Assembly: GCF_007655135.1 (NCBI RefSeq)
Contig: NC_045128.1
Location: 30,288,811 to 30,352,810, forward strand
DNA length: 64,000 nucleotides
Source of the DNA: Punica granatum
Taxonomy: Eukaryota; Streptophyta; Magnoliopsida; Myrtales; Lythraceae
Direction: 5' to 3'
A program made the translations under genes and the position numbers. The notes beneath the pieces are model-generated. The model saw nothing but the letters and a program-made list of their open reading frames with translations. It searched no databases and had not been told where the DNA came from. Below, in pieces: positions 9,437 through 21,272 of the stretch (positions are counted from its first letter, which is position 1; every line of letters begins with the position of its first letter).

Positions 9437-12065
9437 CACGATTGATCTACCCACGATTGTAGTGATGTCGTGCAGGGATGTAGTAGCCGAGGTAGACTCG
9501 GCCTCTGGTCACGGCACGCCTCGCCGTGGAGAGATGAAGACCGCCATTGATCTACCCACGAAGGTGCATATACAGAAGAAGGTGCCTACGGCTTAAAAAC
9601 AAGAGGTACATGTACATCTCTCAAAACAGAAAAGACTCAAAAACCCGTAAGCCGACTCAATGAATAGTCAGTGAAGTCGGTTGGAGGCTGGCATGGAAGC
9701 ATAGCACGATGTAGGGTTTGGTGCTACAGGGATCATGCTACCTAGGGATGGAGCCCCCAAATCAAAGGCTTGAATTCCTTGAAACCGGGCGAGGTCTTTT
9801 GAAGGCCGTGACGATAGTCAAACTGCGCGTTGTCTAACCCGTGCTTCTTAATATCGATCGTGGGATGAACCCATAAATACCTAGGACTATAATGATATGT
9901 AATGCATGTGCATAAAATAAAGTTGCAGAAAATAAATGAAAACGGCAAATAAAATAACACAGCAAATAGAAAAACGGGATCGAGCACAAACCCTCTAATG
10001 TCCCCAGTGCAGTCGCCAAGCTGTGCGGACCGAATTTCGTCTTGTCGCGGCTTGCATACGTGCACGCTGATTGTACGGCTTGGAAGTGTCCACCTTCCCG
10101 GGGAATGTGTAACGGACAAGTGTGAGAAGGAGCCGCCATTACCAGTTTACGACTCGGAGGTCGGGGATCGGTGAGTTGCCTAGGTCTAGGGGTAAGGATA
10201 CACCTAGTATGCTAAGGCATATGGTCTACAGAACTGAGGGTTCCAAGTTCGGGGGTTCTGTTACGTGCGAGGCTATATCCCACACGCCCTATCGGTACTC
10301 TAGTTTGCCTACCATTTTTATTTTATTACCGGTTGATTAGGCTTCGCTCATCTCACTCTGTTTGACGCCGTAACTTCGTGGAAGTAGTTGATTCTAATTA
10401 AGAGACAGAAAGAGGAGCGAATTCTTAAGTCAAGGGATTGGCCTACCATCCACGCATCTCGGCTGACCAAACCATGACGTCCGGTTCACCGCATGGGCTG
10501 GGGCCGTGATTCGTATGTTACCGCCCGTCTTTGGGACACATAAACCGACTCGATTGGTTCTGACCCTCAAACCTCACGCTTGACCGGGATCGTTATATAA
10601 ATGAATGTACAAATAAATATCTCACAATGTGCTCACAAATAATTAATACAAATTACAACAAATGGATCTTGATCGGCTCGCGTTCCGCCAATATTCCACT
10701 TTTATTCACCGTGAGGTTGGAAAGACCAAAACCGAAGTTAATGCGAAGCGGGCTCGTGAAAGCCAGAGGTCAAGTCCGACTAAACCAACGGATCCCAAAA
10801 GGACCGAATGTTCCTCAAGATAGCCATGGAACTTGTCAAGCTCTCGAGTGATAGTCTAACCTCATTTTACTCATCCTGACTCGAGTCATCCTCCGCTTGG
10901 ATACTACTAGGATCGAAACGGTGACTCGAGATTATATCCCATGCCACGCTCGGATCGCGCACACTTAGTGTGTGTAAGGGCATTGGATCCCGTGATCGAT
11001 AGTTGGGGTGTTGGACCCCGTGTGAACCATATCCTATGGGTTTGGGCTTGAACCATAGTAAAACAAACAAAAAAAGATAAAAAACAGATGAAACAAATAA
11101 AAATAGAAAAACAGAAAAGTGACGTGAATTGATTGTCATGTTTATGTGATTATCAAATTATGAATCGAGGTTGCTTAACAATGACATTTCTATCATAAAT
11201 AGATTAAAAAAAAAAACAGAGCCAGTATGTGTGGTGATAATCGACCATGGGTTGCCCTGAAAATGTATTGTACCATTCGGCTTTGCTTAAAAAGGAATTG
11301 ACAGACATGATGTATATTGTCAATCCATAAGTGCATGGGTTTCTTTTAAATTTCACTGTTTTGTGATACTGACAGATTAACATATTATGATAGAAGTGTG
11401 TTTTGTTAGAAACATAAAACCTAGGGTTCTGACTCACCTACTTCCATGGGTTTGATTTTTGTCGAGTGTGATTAGTCTGGTTTCTTGTTTTATGACAGAT
11501 AAATCTAATCTAAGCATAAACTTAGGTCTCTGCTCATATCATATGAAGGATCAGATAACCTTTCACAAGCCATCCTCGTTCATGCCTTTGATCCACCTCC
11601 CTAAGAGCCCGAATCTATGCTAGAATGACAGAAATACCCCGATCGAGTAAATAGGGCATGAAAGATGGGACCTATGCCCACATGGGTTGTCCGTCTTTAC
11701 TCGTGGTTCATAGTGTTTCAATCACCCTAACCCTAGGGTTGTCCGCGAATCATGAGCCGATGATCGTGCCTTTGAACCGAAAAATGTGTTTGTGTACATA
11801 ATAGGGTAAGACTACGTGAGACAGATCGTAGAAAGTCTGTAAGCAGTGTCAAACAATCCCCTGGACCTATCGGGGTCGTGTGGACCCCGAAAGAGCCGAG
11901 AAACCGGTTGTCCTGCCCGGAAGTGGTCCAAGTAGAACTCGCGTATTCCGACTCAAGCAACCTCAAATTGAGCCCAGACTCGAGTAAAGACATGCAAGTA
12001 CTCCCTAGATGTCCATGCTACGCGCTCTACGTGTCTCAGTGTTTATGTTAAAAATTGTGGGTTTT
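9437..12065. repeat. unclassified dispersed repeat, copy C
   Basis: The GC-rich left unit (9437-9580) is followed by sequence colinear with copy A from 9608 on. It shares with A the AATTGACAGACAT segment near 11296, the CCTAACCCTAGGGTTG segment near 11728 and the TTAAAAATTGTGGGTTTTG segment near 12048. No protein domain was recognised. It runs without a break into the first unit of the 1479-bp triplication, so the element probably extends to at least 16368. Confidence 0.65.
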
Positions 12066-13544
12066 GAAAAGGGCATGACTACCAGTTCATGATTTGTCAA
12101 CTCGATTAGAAGTTATTCGTCGGTTCATACGAGTTATTTAAATGTCGAGTGGATTAATTAGTTGAGTGAATCGTCACAATTACTACGAGTGTGAGATTAA
12201 TTAAATTAAATGAGTTTTCCAAATGCTTTTGTTTATGGGTTTCGAGTCGCCGAGCCGACCATTGATGAACAGCTAGACAAGGGCTCTAATTCCCGACCAT
12301 TTTAATTATTTTATTTTTAACCGACTTCACATGATTAATCCGGTTCGTGTGAGATTTTAACCAAAAATGCACTCAAACATTGCAAAGCATGTGAACATGG
12401 GCATATCACACCACATCGATATTTAAAAGGCCGGTTTTAAGCTCGAATGACTGATTAAGCCAATTTTAATGCTTCTTTTAGTCAATTTTATTCCTTTAAG
12501 CCTAGCGAGTGTTAGATTCAATTCATATGGATTTGTTTTCATTTGATACAATTGGTTTTAAGGTCGATACTTTAAATGTCAATGTTTGTGTTTGGGTCGG
12601 TTTTCCACTAACTGTCCCGATTTTAAAGAGTCGACTTTGATTAACAAACCAGTTCGTGCTTCGTTTTAGTTAAAATTCATTTCACGACATCCTCAACCAT
12701 AGCAAGCATCGAAGTAACTGAGAAAGAGAGCCCTACACGTGTCACTAAGCTCGAGGAATCATACCTCTCCCGAACTAGTGTCGAGAGGACTGCGAAGCTT
12801 CGAAAACTCTCAAACCAGGGTTGGAGCGGGCTGTTGAGGCTCAACACTGCAATTGTGAATGCGTGTGGGCAACAGCGGTTCACTTAGCGGCTTCACTTAG
12901 TCGAGGAAAGTGGTGGCGGCAGCATGGCCAACTGTGGGCAACATCAAAGACACGAGCAGGGCAACCGTGGCAGAACAACTTGCAAGGAAGGCGAATAGAG
13001 AGAGGCAACAACAGTGACAGTAGCGTCAATGGAGCTAAGAAAGGGGAAGGAAAAGGAGAAGAAAGTGATGAAGATGATGGTCAGAAGATAGTGATGAAGG
13101 TCACGAAAGGGAGGAGTTAAAGGCAGTGAATAGGGGAAAAAAAGGCCGAGAAGTAGCTGTTAATGGAAGGGATGAGGAGAAGAATGGAAATGGTTCAGTG
13201 GAATCGAGAGGAAGAGAGAGCAGCAACAGATAAAAGGCAAAGATGGAATGTCAGCTACTACTGTCCAAGGCCGGGATGATGATCGGTTGATGATCATGGA
13301 AGTAGTCAGGGTGAAAGGCTATCGACCGTGTTGAAGGATGAGCTCAGGGCAGGGAGGAGATGATGAAAAGGCAGAGATGGAATGTCAGCTCCTATTGTCC
13401 AAGGCCGGGATGATGATCAGTTAATGATCATGGAAGTAGTCAGGGTGAAAGGCTATCGACTGTGTTGAAGGATGAGCTCAGGGCAGGGAGGAGATGATGA
13501 ATAGCAGAAGGAGCCAAGAGGGTGAGAACCGAGATATAAAGGAT
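12066..13544. repeat. tandem array, unit 1 of 3 (1479 bp)
   Basis: Begins at GAAAAGGGCATGAC and ends just before the same 14-base string at 13545. Landmarks recur exactly 1479 bases apart (GGGCATG at 12071, 13550 and 15029). It differs from unit 2 by only a scattering of single bases. The first 900 bases include sequence shared with repeat copy A. Confidence 0.92.
13232..13499. repeat. 134-bp internal direct repeat, two copies
   Basis: Copies at 13232-13365 and 13366-13499, each from AAAAGGCARAGATGGAATG to GGGAGGAGATGATG, differ at only a few bases. The pair recurs in unit 2 at 14711-14978, whereas unit 3 has a single copy at about 16190-16323. Confidence 0.85.
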
Positions 13545-15023
13545 GAAAAGGGCATGACTACCAGTTCATGATTTGTCGACTCGATTAGAAGTTATTCGTC
13601 GGTTCATACGAGTTATTTAAATGTCGAGTGGATTAATTAGCCGAGTGGATCGTCACAATTAGTACGAGTGTGAGATTGATTAAATTAAATGAGTTTTCCG
13701 AATGCTTTTGTTTATGGGTTTCGAGTTGCCGAGCCAGCCATTGATGAACAGCTCGACAAGGGCTCTAATTCCCAACCATTTTAATTATTTTATTTTTAAC
13801 CGACTTCACATGATTAATCCGGTTCGTGTGAGATTTTAACCAAAAATGCACTCAAACATTGCAAAGCATGTGAACATGGGCATATCACACCACATCGATA
13901 TTTAAAAGGCCGGTTTTAAGCTCGAATGACTGATTAAGCCAATTTTAATGCTTCTTTTAGTCAATTTTATTCCTTTAAGCCTAGCGAGTGTTAGATTCAA
14001 TTCATATGGATTTGTTTTCATTTGATACAATTGGTTTTAAGGTCGATACTTTAAATGTCAATGTTTGTGTTTGGGTCGGTTTTCCACTAAATGTCCCGAT
14101 TTTAAAGAGTCGACTTTGATTAACAAACCAGTTCGTGCTTCGTTTTAGTTAAAATTCATTTCACGACATCCTCAACCATAGCAAGCATCGAAGTAACTGA
14201 GAAAGAGAGCCCTACACGTGTCACTAAGCTCGAGGAATCATACCTCTCCCGAACTAGTGTCGAGAGGACTGCGAAGCTTCGAAAACTCTCAAACCAGGGT
14301 TGGAGCGGGCTGTTGAGGCTCAGCACTGCAATTGTGAATGCGTGTGGGCAACAGCGGTTCACTTAGCGGCTTCACTTAGTCGAGGAAAGTGGTGGCGGCA
14401 GCATGGCCAACTGTGGGCAACATCAAAGACACGAGCAGGGCAACCGTGGCAGAACAACTTGCAAGGAAGGCGAATAGAGAGAGGCAACAACAGTGACAGT
14501 AGCGTCAATGGAGCTAAGAAAGGGGAAGGAAAAGGAGAAGAAAGTGATGAAGATGATGGTCAGAAGATAGTGATGAAGGTCACGAAAGGGAGGAGTTAAA
14601 GGCAGTGAATAGGGGAAAAAAAGGCCGAGAAGTAGCTGTTAATGGAAGGGATGAGGAGAAGAATGGAAATGGTTCGGTGGAATCGAGAGGAAGAGAGAGC
14701 AGCAACAGAGAAAAGGCAAAGATGGAATGTCAGCTACTACTGTCCAAGGCCGGGATGATGATCGGTTGATGATCATGGAAGTAGTCAGGGTGAAAGGCTA
14801 TCGACCGTGTTGAAGGATGAGCTCAGGGCAGGGAGGAGATGATGAAAAGGCAGAGATGGAATGTCAGCTCCTATTGTCCAAGGCCGGGATGATGATCAGT
14901 TAATGATCATGGAAGTAGTCAGGGTGAAAGGCTATCGACTGTGTTGAAGGATGAGCTCAGGGCAGGGAGGAGATGATGAATAGCAGAAGGAGCCAAGAGG
15001 GTGAGAACCGAGATATAAAGGAT
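13545..15023. repeat. tandem array, unit 2 of 3 (1479 bp)
   Basis: Same length as unit 1 and near-identical to it. Both flanks carry the GAAAAGGGCATGAC junction string, which suggests expansion by unequal exchange or replication slippage at that short homology. Confidence 0.92.
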
Positions 15024-16368
15024 GAAAAGGGCATGACTACCAGTTCATGATTTGTCGACTCGATTAGAAGTTATTCGTCGGTTCATACGAGTTATTTAAA
15101 TGTCGAGTGGATTAATTAGCCGAGTGGATCGTCACAATTAGTACGAGTGTGAGATTGATTAAATTAAATGAGTTTTCCGAATGCTTTTGTTTATGGGTTT
15201 CGAGTTGCCGAGCCAGCCATTGATGAACAGCTCGACAAGGGCTCTAATTCCCAACCATTTTAATTATTTTATTTTTAACCGACTTCACATAATTAATCCG
15301 GTTCGTGTGAGATTTTAACCAAAAATGCACTCAAACATTGCAAAGCATGTGAACATGGGCATATCACACCACATCGATATTTAAAAGGCCGGTTTTAAGC
15401 TCGAATGACTGATTAAGCCAATTTTAATGCTTCTTTTAGTCAATTTTATTCCTTTAAGCCTAGCGAGTGTTAGATTCAATTCATATGGATTTGTTTTCAT
15501 TTGATACAATTGGTTTTAAGGTCGATACTTTAAATGTCAATGTTTGTGTTTGGGTCGATTTTCCACTAAATGTCCCGATTTTAAAGCGTCGACTTTGATT
15601 AACAAACCAGTTCGTGCTTCGTTTTAGTTAAAATTCATTTCATGACATCCTCAACCATAGCAAGCATCGAAGTAACTGAGAAAGAGAGCCCTACACGTGT
15701 CACTAAGCTCGAGGAATCATACCTCTCCCGAACTAGTGTCGAGAGGACTGCGAAGCTTCGAAAACTCTCAAACCAGGGTTGGAGCGGGCTGTTGAGGCTC
15801 AGCACTGCAATTGTGAATGCGTGTGGGCAACAGCGGTTCACTTAGTGGCTTCACTTAGTCGAGGAAAGTGGTGGCGGCAGCATGGCCAACTGTGGGCAAC
15901 ATCAAAGACACGAGCAGGGCAACCGTGGCAGAACAACTTGCAAGGAAGGCGAATAGAGAGAGGCAACAACAGTGACAGTAGCGTCAATGGAGCTAAGAAA
16001 GGGGAAGGAAAAGGAGAAGAAAGTGATGAAGATGATGGTCAGAAGATAGTGATGAAGGTCACGAAAGGGAGGAGTTAAAGGCAGTGAATAGGGGAAAAAA
16101 AGGCCGAGAAGTAGCTGTTAATGGAAGGGATGAGGAGAAGAATGGAAATGGTTCGGTGGAATCGAGAGGAAGAGAGAGCAGCAACAGAGAAAAAGCAGAG
16201 ATGGAATGTCAGCTACTACTGTCCAAGGCCGGGATGATGATCGGTTGATGATCATGGAAGTAGTCAGGGTGAAAGGTTATCGACTGTGTTGAAGGATGAC
16301 CTCAGGGCAGGGAGGAGATGATGAATAGCAGAGGGAGCTAAGAGGGTGAGAACCGAGATATAAATGAG
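15024..16368. repeat. tandem array, unit 3 of 3 (1345 bp)
   Basis: Colinear with units 1 and 2 but 134 bases shorter, because it has one instead of two copies of an internal 134-bp repeat. After 16368 the sequence becomes unique, so this unit probably keeps the original right-hand context. Confidence 0.9.
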
Positions 16369-16957
16369 GAAAAGGGAAGCCCGATGCTGCTGTCTGTGGC
16401 TGTGCTTTTCTCATGCCCTCAGATAGAGCCCGAGGAAAACGAAGACGAAGGAAACCAACAACAGCTAGAATTGCTCACGGGGCTGAAGCCAAGAGACCAT
16501 GGAGTTGGAGTGAGGATCAAAATGGTGACCAATTCCTGGTGAGGGTATCGTGAGGATGAAGAAGAAGCAAAGGATCAAGTAGAAAAGAAAGAAGGGAAGA
16601 GAGCTGAGAGTCCAAGGGAGGACTGAGATTCCAGGTGAGGGAAGATGATGAAACAAAAACACAGGTCGGGTAGCTGAGGGAGATCCCTAGAAGTTACTGC
16701 TATATCTACAGCTTGTTCTTGGCCGAGACAGAGAGTGAGAGAGCAAGAAAGAGCTCCATATTCTCTCTTCTGCTCTTCTTGGCAGCAAAAAAGAAGAACA
16801 AGAAGCAGAGAGGATAAGGTAGGTGATGGTGATCTCTAATGGCACGATCAGATACAGGGTGGGCGCCGAAATTTTGGTAGCGATCAGAGCAAGTTGGTTG
16901 AGCTGCCAAGCAAAAGGAAGAAGAAAGGAAGATGAAGAAGGAAAAGCTACGAGGCCA
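16369..16957. other. purine-rich sequence right of the tandem array
   Basis: Plus-strand purine-rich DNA (GAAG, GAGAG runs) with no recognised protein domain. It may be the rest of the element that gave rise to copy C and the array. Reading frames across it are low in complexity and not supported. Confidence 0.4.
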
Positions 16958-17182
16958 TTTGGATTCAGAGTTAAAGTTACTTTGATTTTGATTTTGATTG
17001 TGGAAAAGGATAAATGAGATGTGATTATAAATTTGACTTGGGAAACGTGTATTTTTATTGTGTAGTGTGTTGAGTTAAAGTTAAAGTTAAAATTTTTGAA
17101 TTGAGAAATGTGTATTTTTGTTGTGTAGTGTGTTAAGTTAAAGTTAAAGTTAAAATTAAAATCAATTGTCTTTGAAACCAAA
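16958..17182. mobile_element. MITE-like element, TTTGGATTCAGAG family, copy 1
   Basis: Starts TTTGGATTCAGAGTTAAAG and ends in the inverted form ...CTTTGAAACCAAA. The inside has two direct copies of a GTGTAGTGTGTT-AGTTAAAGTTAAAGTTAAAA segment. The same terminal and internal motifs occur at 35571-35745 (inverted), and similar ones at 32988-33241 and 48935-49197. No coding capacity and no clear target duplication. Confidence 0.55.
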
Positions 17183-17259
17183 CGATGCATACATGTCCGC
17201 AGAAGATATTGGGGGGTCAACCACTTCGGCCAACTGTGGCCAACCCTCCTACCACCTCT

Positions 17260-17286
17260 TATATATATATATATATATATATATAT
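17260..17286. repeat. (AT)n microsatellite
   Basis: Uninterrupted AT dinucleotides, about 27 bases. Confidence 0.9.
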
Positions 17287-17987
17287 TTACTCCAACGTGC
17301 GTTTTAGGATAAAATTCTATTCCTCAAGGTCCGTTGACATTTCCAGAATGAAAATTGAGAAATTGAGAAATTGAAAAAATAATTTGCTCCATGAGAGTTC
17401 CAATTTGTATCGATGGAGATCGAATTTCAATAAAAATCGATATTGAACCTCTGACATACGTCAATCGTAATTGCCCGATTATTTTCGAATTTTTCGTCAT
17501 TTCAAACAGATATCCGAAAAATAATCCAAGAATACCGTTGTGTTCATAAAAACATGGGGATCGATATTATGTGTGAAAGATACTTCTTAGTCCTATTAAT
17601 CATCCAAAATTTTGAAAATTGAAATTAGTGCATATAAGGTCTGAAATTCTTGTCTTTTCAATCAGATATCTGAAAAATGATCCGGGACCACCGTTGTGTT
17701 CAAAAAAATTCGATAATCAATTGTATGCAGAAAAAAAAATTTCAACCCCAAGTTTGTTCCAGATTTTGAAAATCAAACTTGATACACGTAAAGCCTGAAA
17801 AAGTCACATAAGGTATTTTTTTCTAAAAATATAAAATTAGAGTTAAATTAAAGAGATGATCCTGAGTTCAAAAGCAAAACGAGGTGCTGACAGTGTATAT
17901 GTCTATATAATAGTGTAACAACACTTATGGTCTGTCAAACCATGAAAATTAATTAATAATTTGAAATGAACCTACCAAAATATTTAG
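17287..17987. other. unassigned AT-rich sequence
   Basis: Contains two loosely similar segments (near 17508-17560 and 17665-17715) each with ATATCYGAAAAATRATCC and CACCGTTGTGTTC-like strings, so a diverged duplication is present. No gene or known element was recognised. Confidence 0.35.
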
Positions 17988-18235
17988 GGTAAATTGCACT
18001 AGTAGTCCAAAAAGTTTTACAAATATTTCAATATGATACAAAAAAAAAATTTTGCTACTTGATGGTACAAAATGTTTCAAAGTTGTTTGAGTATAGTACA
18101 AACCGTTATTCCGCTATTGACGCCGTCAAGTCGACGCTGATGGTGCAAAATCGGTTTTTGTGAGACGTTACATGATGATGCAGAATGTTTTGAAGTTATA
18201 ACTTAATAGTACAAAATGTTTTACGTAAAACATTG
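17988..18235. mobile_element. fragment of a long-TIR (Mutator-like) element
   Basis: Begins GGGTAAATTGCACTAGTAGT and continues with repeated TGGTACAAAATGTTT-type segments, the style of long terminal inverted repeats of plant Mutator-like non-autonomous elements. No matching opposite end was found, so it is a fragment. It directly abuts the truncated thionin-like gene and may mark the break. Class assignment is inference from the terminal sequence style. Confidence 0.35.
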
Positions 18236-18403
18236 TTAGGCTCCAGGGCATTTCTTAACGTCCACACTTTTGAGAGTCAAGCAAAGTGGCTTGCATTTGC
18301 CCATGCACGACAGACTCTCCACTGCTTCGCTGGTTGCAGCAAAAGCCATCAGAATAATCGCGAAGATGAGAATTGCTGAGATAGCTAAAATTTTTGTGGC
18401 CAT
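18236..18403 (-). pseudogene. truncated thionin-like paralogue (55 codons)
   Basis: The start codon, signal peptide and first four cysteines match the gene at 7179-7460 with conservative changes (for example Ala-Ser for Ala-Thr near residue 24). Right after the fourth cysteine (CPGA) homology ends and a TAA follows in unrelated sequence, so the last two cysteines and the tail are missing. The frame up to the break is intact and the TATA box is kept, so it could still be transcribed. Loss of two of the six cysteines argues against a functional peptide. It was produced by the block duplication and cut by whatever brought in 17988-18235. Confidence 0.8.
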
Positions 18404-18462
18404 TTTTTTTTCATGCTCTCGCGTCTTTTTTTTTGTGTGCTATCACATCTTCTCTCAACTAG

Positions 18463-18470
18463 CTTATATA
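18463..18470 (-). promoter_or_regulatory. TATA box of the truncated paralogue
   Basis: Minus-strand TATATAAG, 60 bases upstream of the ATG, conserved with the intact gene. Confidence 0.5.
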
Positions 18471-18702
18471 TAGGGGAAAGAGCCTAGTTATGTTATCGGG
18501 TGGTTAGATACAGATATTGAAGTGGTTAGGTTTCTTCTGGTTAGGAGTAAAACATGGCAAAGGAAAGATCTGTCTACATGTGTTTGTATAGAGGAGACCG
18601 TTACTCGCGCACGATTTTGTTATCGTTTTCTAAAATGTAAATATTTTTTTATAACTTTTATATATATATAAACATTATATTTTAGGGGCTTAATGAAATA
18701 TC

Positions 18703-18703
<1 letters not shown>

Positions 18704-18759
<56 letters not shown>

Positions 18760-18816
18760 TATTATTATAATTATTACTATTACTATTACTATTATTACTA
18801 TTACTATTACTATTAC

Positions 18817-18891
<75 letters not shown>

Positions 18892-18899
18892 TACTACTA
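18704..18899. repeat. (ATT)n microsatellite with ACT interruptions
   Basis: Nearly 200 bases of TTA/CTA units. Unlike its counterpart at 7788-7958 it lacks the palindromic two-sided arrangement. Confidence 0.9.
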
Positions 18900-18999
18900 T
18901 AAAAATAAATGAGGGAGAGACAAAAAAGGGAGGGAAATTGTTAGAGAAAATAACGGAGGAAATTTAAGTTTCTCTCTTTTTGTAAAGTATGAGTTTATC

Positions 19000-19190
19000 A
19001 AATTATTTGCCTCCGACTAATCCAATTCGAGCCAAATCGGCCTACTAAAGATTAAAATTCTCTCACAATCAAGGATTTTCCTTATTCATAATATTCGAAC
19101 CCAAGATTTGAAGTACGAGGAACAAGTCGAACCGCTTGAAACTCCTTGTAGGTTACCAAATTAATTTTAAAATTTTTCAATAATTTAGTT
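19000..19190 (-). repeat. SINE-like repeat, member 2
   Basis: Counterpart of 8057-8270 within the duplicated block. It keeps the tRNA B-box-like GGGTTCGAATATTATGAAT on the minus strand and the following GGAAAATCC segment. Confidence 0.45.
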
Positions 19191-19499
19191 ACATAATAAG
19201 AAATTATATAATATTTTGATGGATAATTTTGGAGTAAGAAAGTTACCCAACTATCCTCCTTTTTCAATTTGTAATATAGATATAAACGTATAATTAATAT
19301 GTATTAGCGGGATCCTCACGCTACGCACGGGTTTTTATAAGCTCCGTTAATGAAGTTATCATAATCCTTTATTTCATTTTCTCTTGTCAGTGACTATATT
19401 TGCATGACTTTCATAATAAAAGATTAATTATTATTATAATAAATTTTGATATATTATAATATTAAAATATTCTTTTAAAAAAATGGGCTATTGCATGTG

Positions 19500-20050
19500 G
19501 ATTGGATTTGGAGGGAGAGAAGGAGAAGTAGGACCACGCCTTCACTCGGTAATCAAGAGGTTTCAGGTTCTATACTCGTTGTGACCATTCATGCTCATTT
19601 ATTAGCTATTATAATTTATATTTCATTGCATTAAATCCACGAGCATCCTTTATGTGACCCAAAAAAAAATATAAAACAGAGAGAGAAGTGGGAGAGGGAG
19701 AAAGGGGTGGAAAAAAATTGGGTAATTATTTCGTTAGATTTACGATCACATCCTTATTTTAGTGGCTCTTATAAATTGGAAATATAAGAAGTAATATCTT
19801 GGTTAACTAAAAGCTACATCAAAAGAATCCTCAACTGTTGTTTTGCCAACATTACCTGAGCTTTAAGCCAAAAGAAAAAAAAAGTCATGTAATTAAAGAA
19901 GTTGTAGCATGATGATGCACGCTCTTGTCTCGTAATTAAGAGGTTTCAAGTTTGATATATGTGCCTAGACTACCAATGTCATTTGATTAGTTATTAGGAT
20001 TTTTATTTTATTGTAATAGATTCATGAACATCTCTTATAACCGAAAAAAC
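19500..20050. repeat. two short tRNA-like retroposon-type segments
   Basis: Segments at about 19535-19675 and 19905-20052 share AATYAAGAGGTTTCARGTT followed by TTTATTAGCTATTA/GATTAGTTATTAGG-like sequence, a T-rich part and an A-rich end (CCCAAAAAAAAAT, CCGAAAAAAC). This resembles a SINE tail and B box, but the 5' ends are unclear. The rest of the stretch is AT-rich with no gene. Confidence 0.35.
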
Positions 20051-20353
20051 TTACAGTATTTGGTAATATTTAACTGGCAGATTGGACCATCTTGAGGGCA
20101 CGATCTTCCTTTTGCCCGTGGCATGGTTGCCATGGGTTCGAAAGCAATAATATAATAGGCAGAGTTTAGAGTACTTCTCGGTGGTCGAGCCCTTCACTGT
20201 CCGACAGTCAGAAATGATGTCCGCATGCATTTGATAGCAGTTTTCTTCACCGATGGCAGCAGAAGCCATCGGAACCACCGCTACTGGTACGGGAAGGGAG
20301 GAACTATCACATGTACGAATACGTCGACCAGGGCTGCATGTCATTTGACACAA
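20051..20353 (-). pseudogene. possible relic of a cysteine-containing small protein
   Basis: An open frame of 100 codons includes a hydrophobic stretch (VPVAVVPMASAAIG) followed by about 45 residues with spaced cysteines (NCYQM..., SDC, LCLLYYC). This is loosely like the signal peptide plus mature part of small secreted peptides such as the one at 7179. No intact start-signal-mature arrangement is present and no family is recognised. It may be a decayed gene or a chance frame. Confidence 0.25.
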
Positions 20354-21272
20354 TAAATTATTGCTTTGAGAGAGAGGAAATTTTAGTTTGCTCTCAACTT
20401 TTGATTATGTACTATTAAGCGTTCAAAATGTACATGAGCGATATGTTCAGGTGGACCACATTCATGTATCATATTCTTTTAACATAGTAACTCCCATTGT
20501 CTAACAAATGCCTTTTGAGTGGAGTCCCACTATTGCCCGACACAAATCGGGCCCGACCGATCAATTTTACCATCATCGAGATACGTCAATCAACTGTGCA
20601 CACTTGACATTATTATTCACAGTAGTTACTTAAGGAGTTGATGGTAAATGGGGCTACGCCCAGGCAACGGCCTAACCCTCTGCTTCCAGAGGCCTGTATC
20701 ATCCCCCATACACGCATTTCCGAGACAAAACAATGCAGGAGCTTTCGATCTTGGGCTGGGACTGGGAGTTAATTTGGCAGCCAAGTCAAACTAATTGAGT
20801 TGAGTCGAGCCGAGCTCTTGGCAGTCAAATACCCCTCTGAGCCAAGCTCAATCCTTAAAAATGATGTATGATCAGAGAGCTCGATTCATCGAGCTAAGCT
20901 CATATTTGGCAGTGTTTGGCAGCACTCTGACTCGACTATATATGCGCCTAATCTGAACATTTGGCCAGGTAGGATGGATCCATACCCCAAATGGACTTCC
21001 ATATCCATACATTAAAAGTTAAAGAGTCGCAACGATTCGGAGATCAGCCATAATAAAAATGAAATCCATTCCCAATTTCCCATCACGAATTGTAGCAGTG
21101 CTAGTATTACACACGGGGTTGCACCAAACACAGGGATATCTTGTCATTTCTAAACTATTTATCTACAAGATGGATTTCTTTTTTTTTTTTTTCCTGTCAT
21201 GTGAAACTTAGATCAATATAGCAGGACATACAAAGAAGAAAAGAACGGCATTAGCAGGGACAACAAAAAAAC
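20354..21272. other. intergenic, 3' of the shugoshin gene
   Basis: Moderately AT-rich DNA with no recognised gene. The part next to 21273 must contain the 3' UTR and polyadenylation site of the minus-strand shugoshin gene. Confidence 0.35.

Larger units (their letters stand above)
18238..19499. repeat. duplicated block, copy 2
   Basis: Matches 7295-8570, with a much longer trinucleotide run and a shorter TA run. Flanking similarity ends at AAATGGGCTATTGC on the right and at AGGCTCCAGGGCA on the left. Confidence 0.85.

Noticed and set aside
12821..16078. Three identical 99-codon plus-strand frames spaced 1479 bases, with antisense 68-codon frames
   Set aside because: They are repeated only because the 1479-bp unit is repeated. 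No family resemblance, no conserved counterpart in copy A, and a competing antisense frame of similar quality.
13232..16323. Regularly spaced repeats considered as a CRISPR array
   Set aside because: Units of 134 and 1479 bases are directly adjacent, with no short repeat-spacer pattern, and the DNA is plant nuclear.
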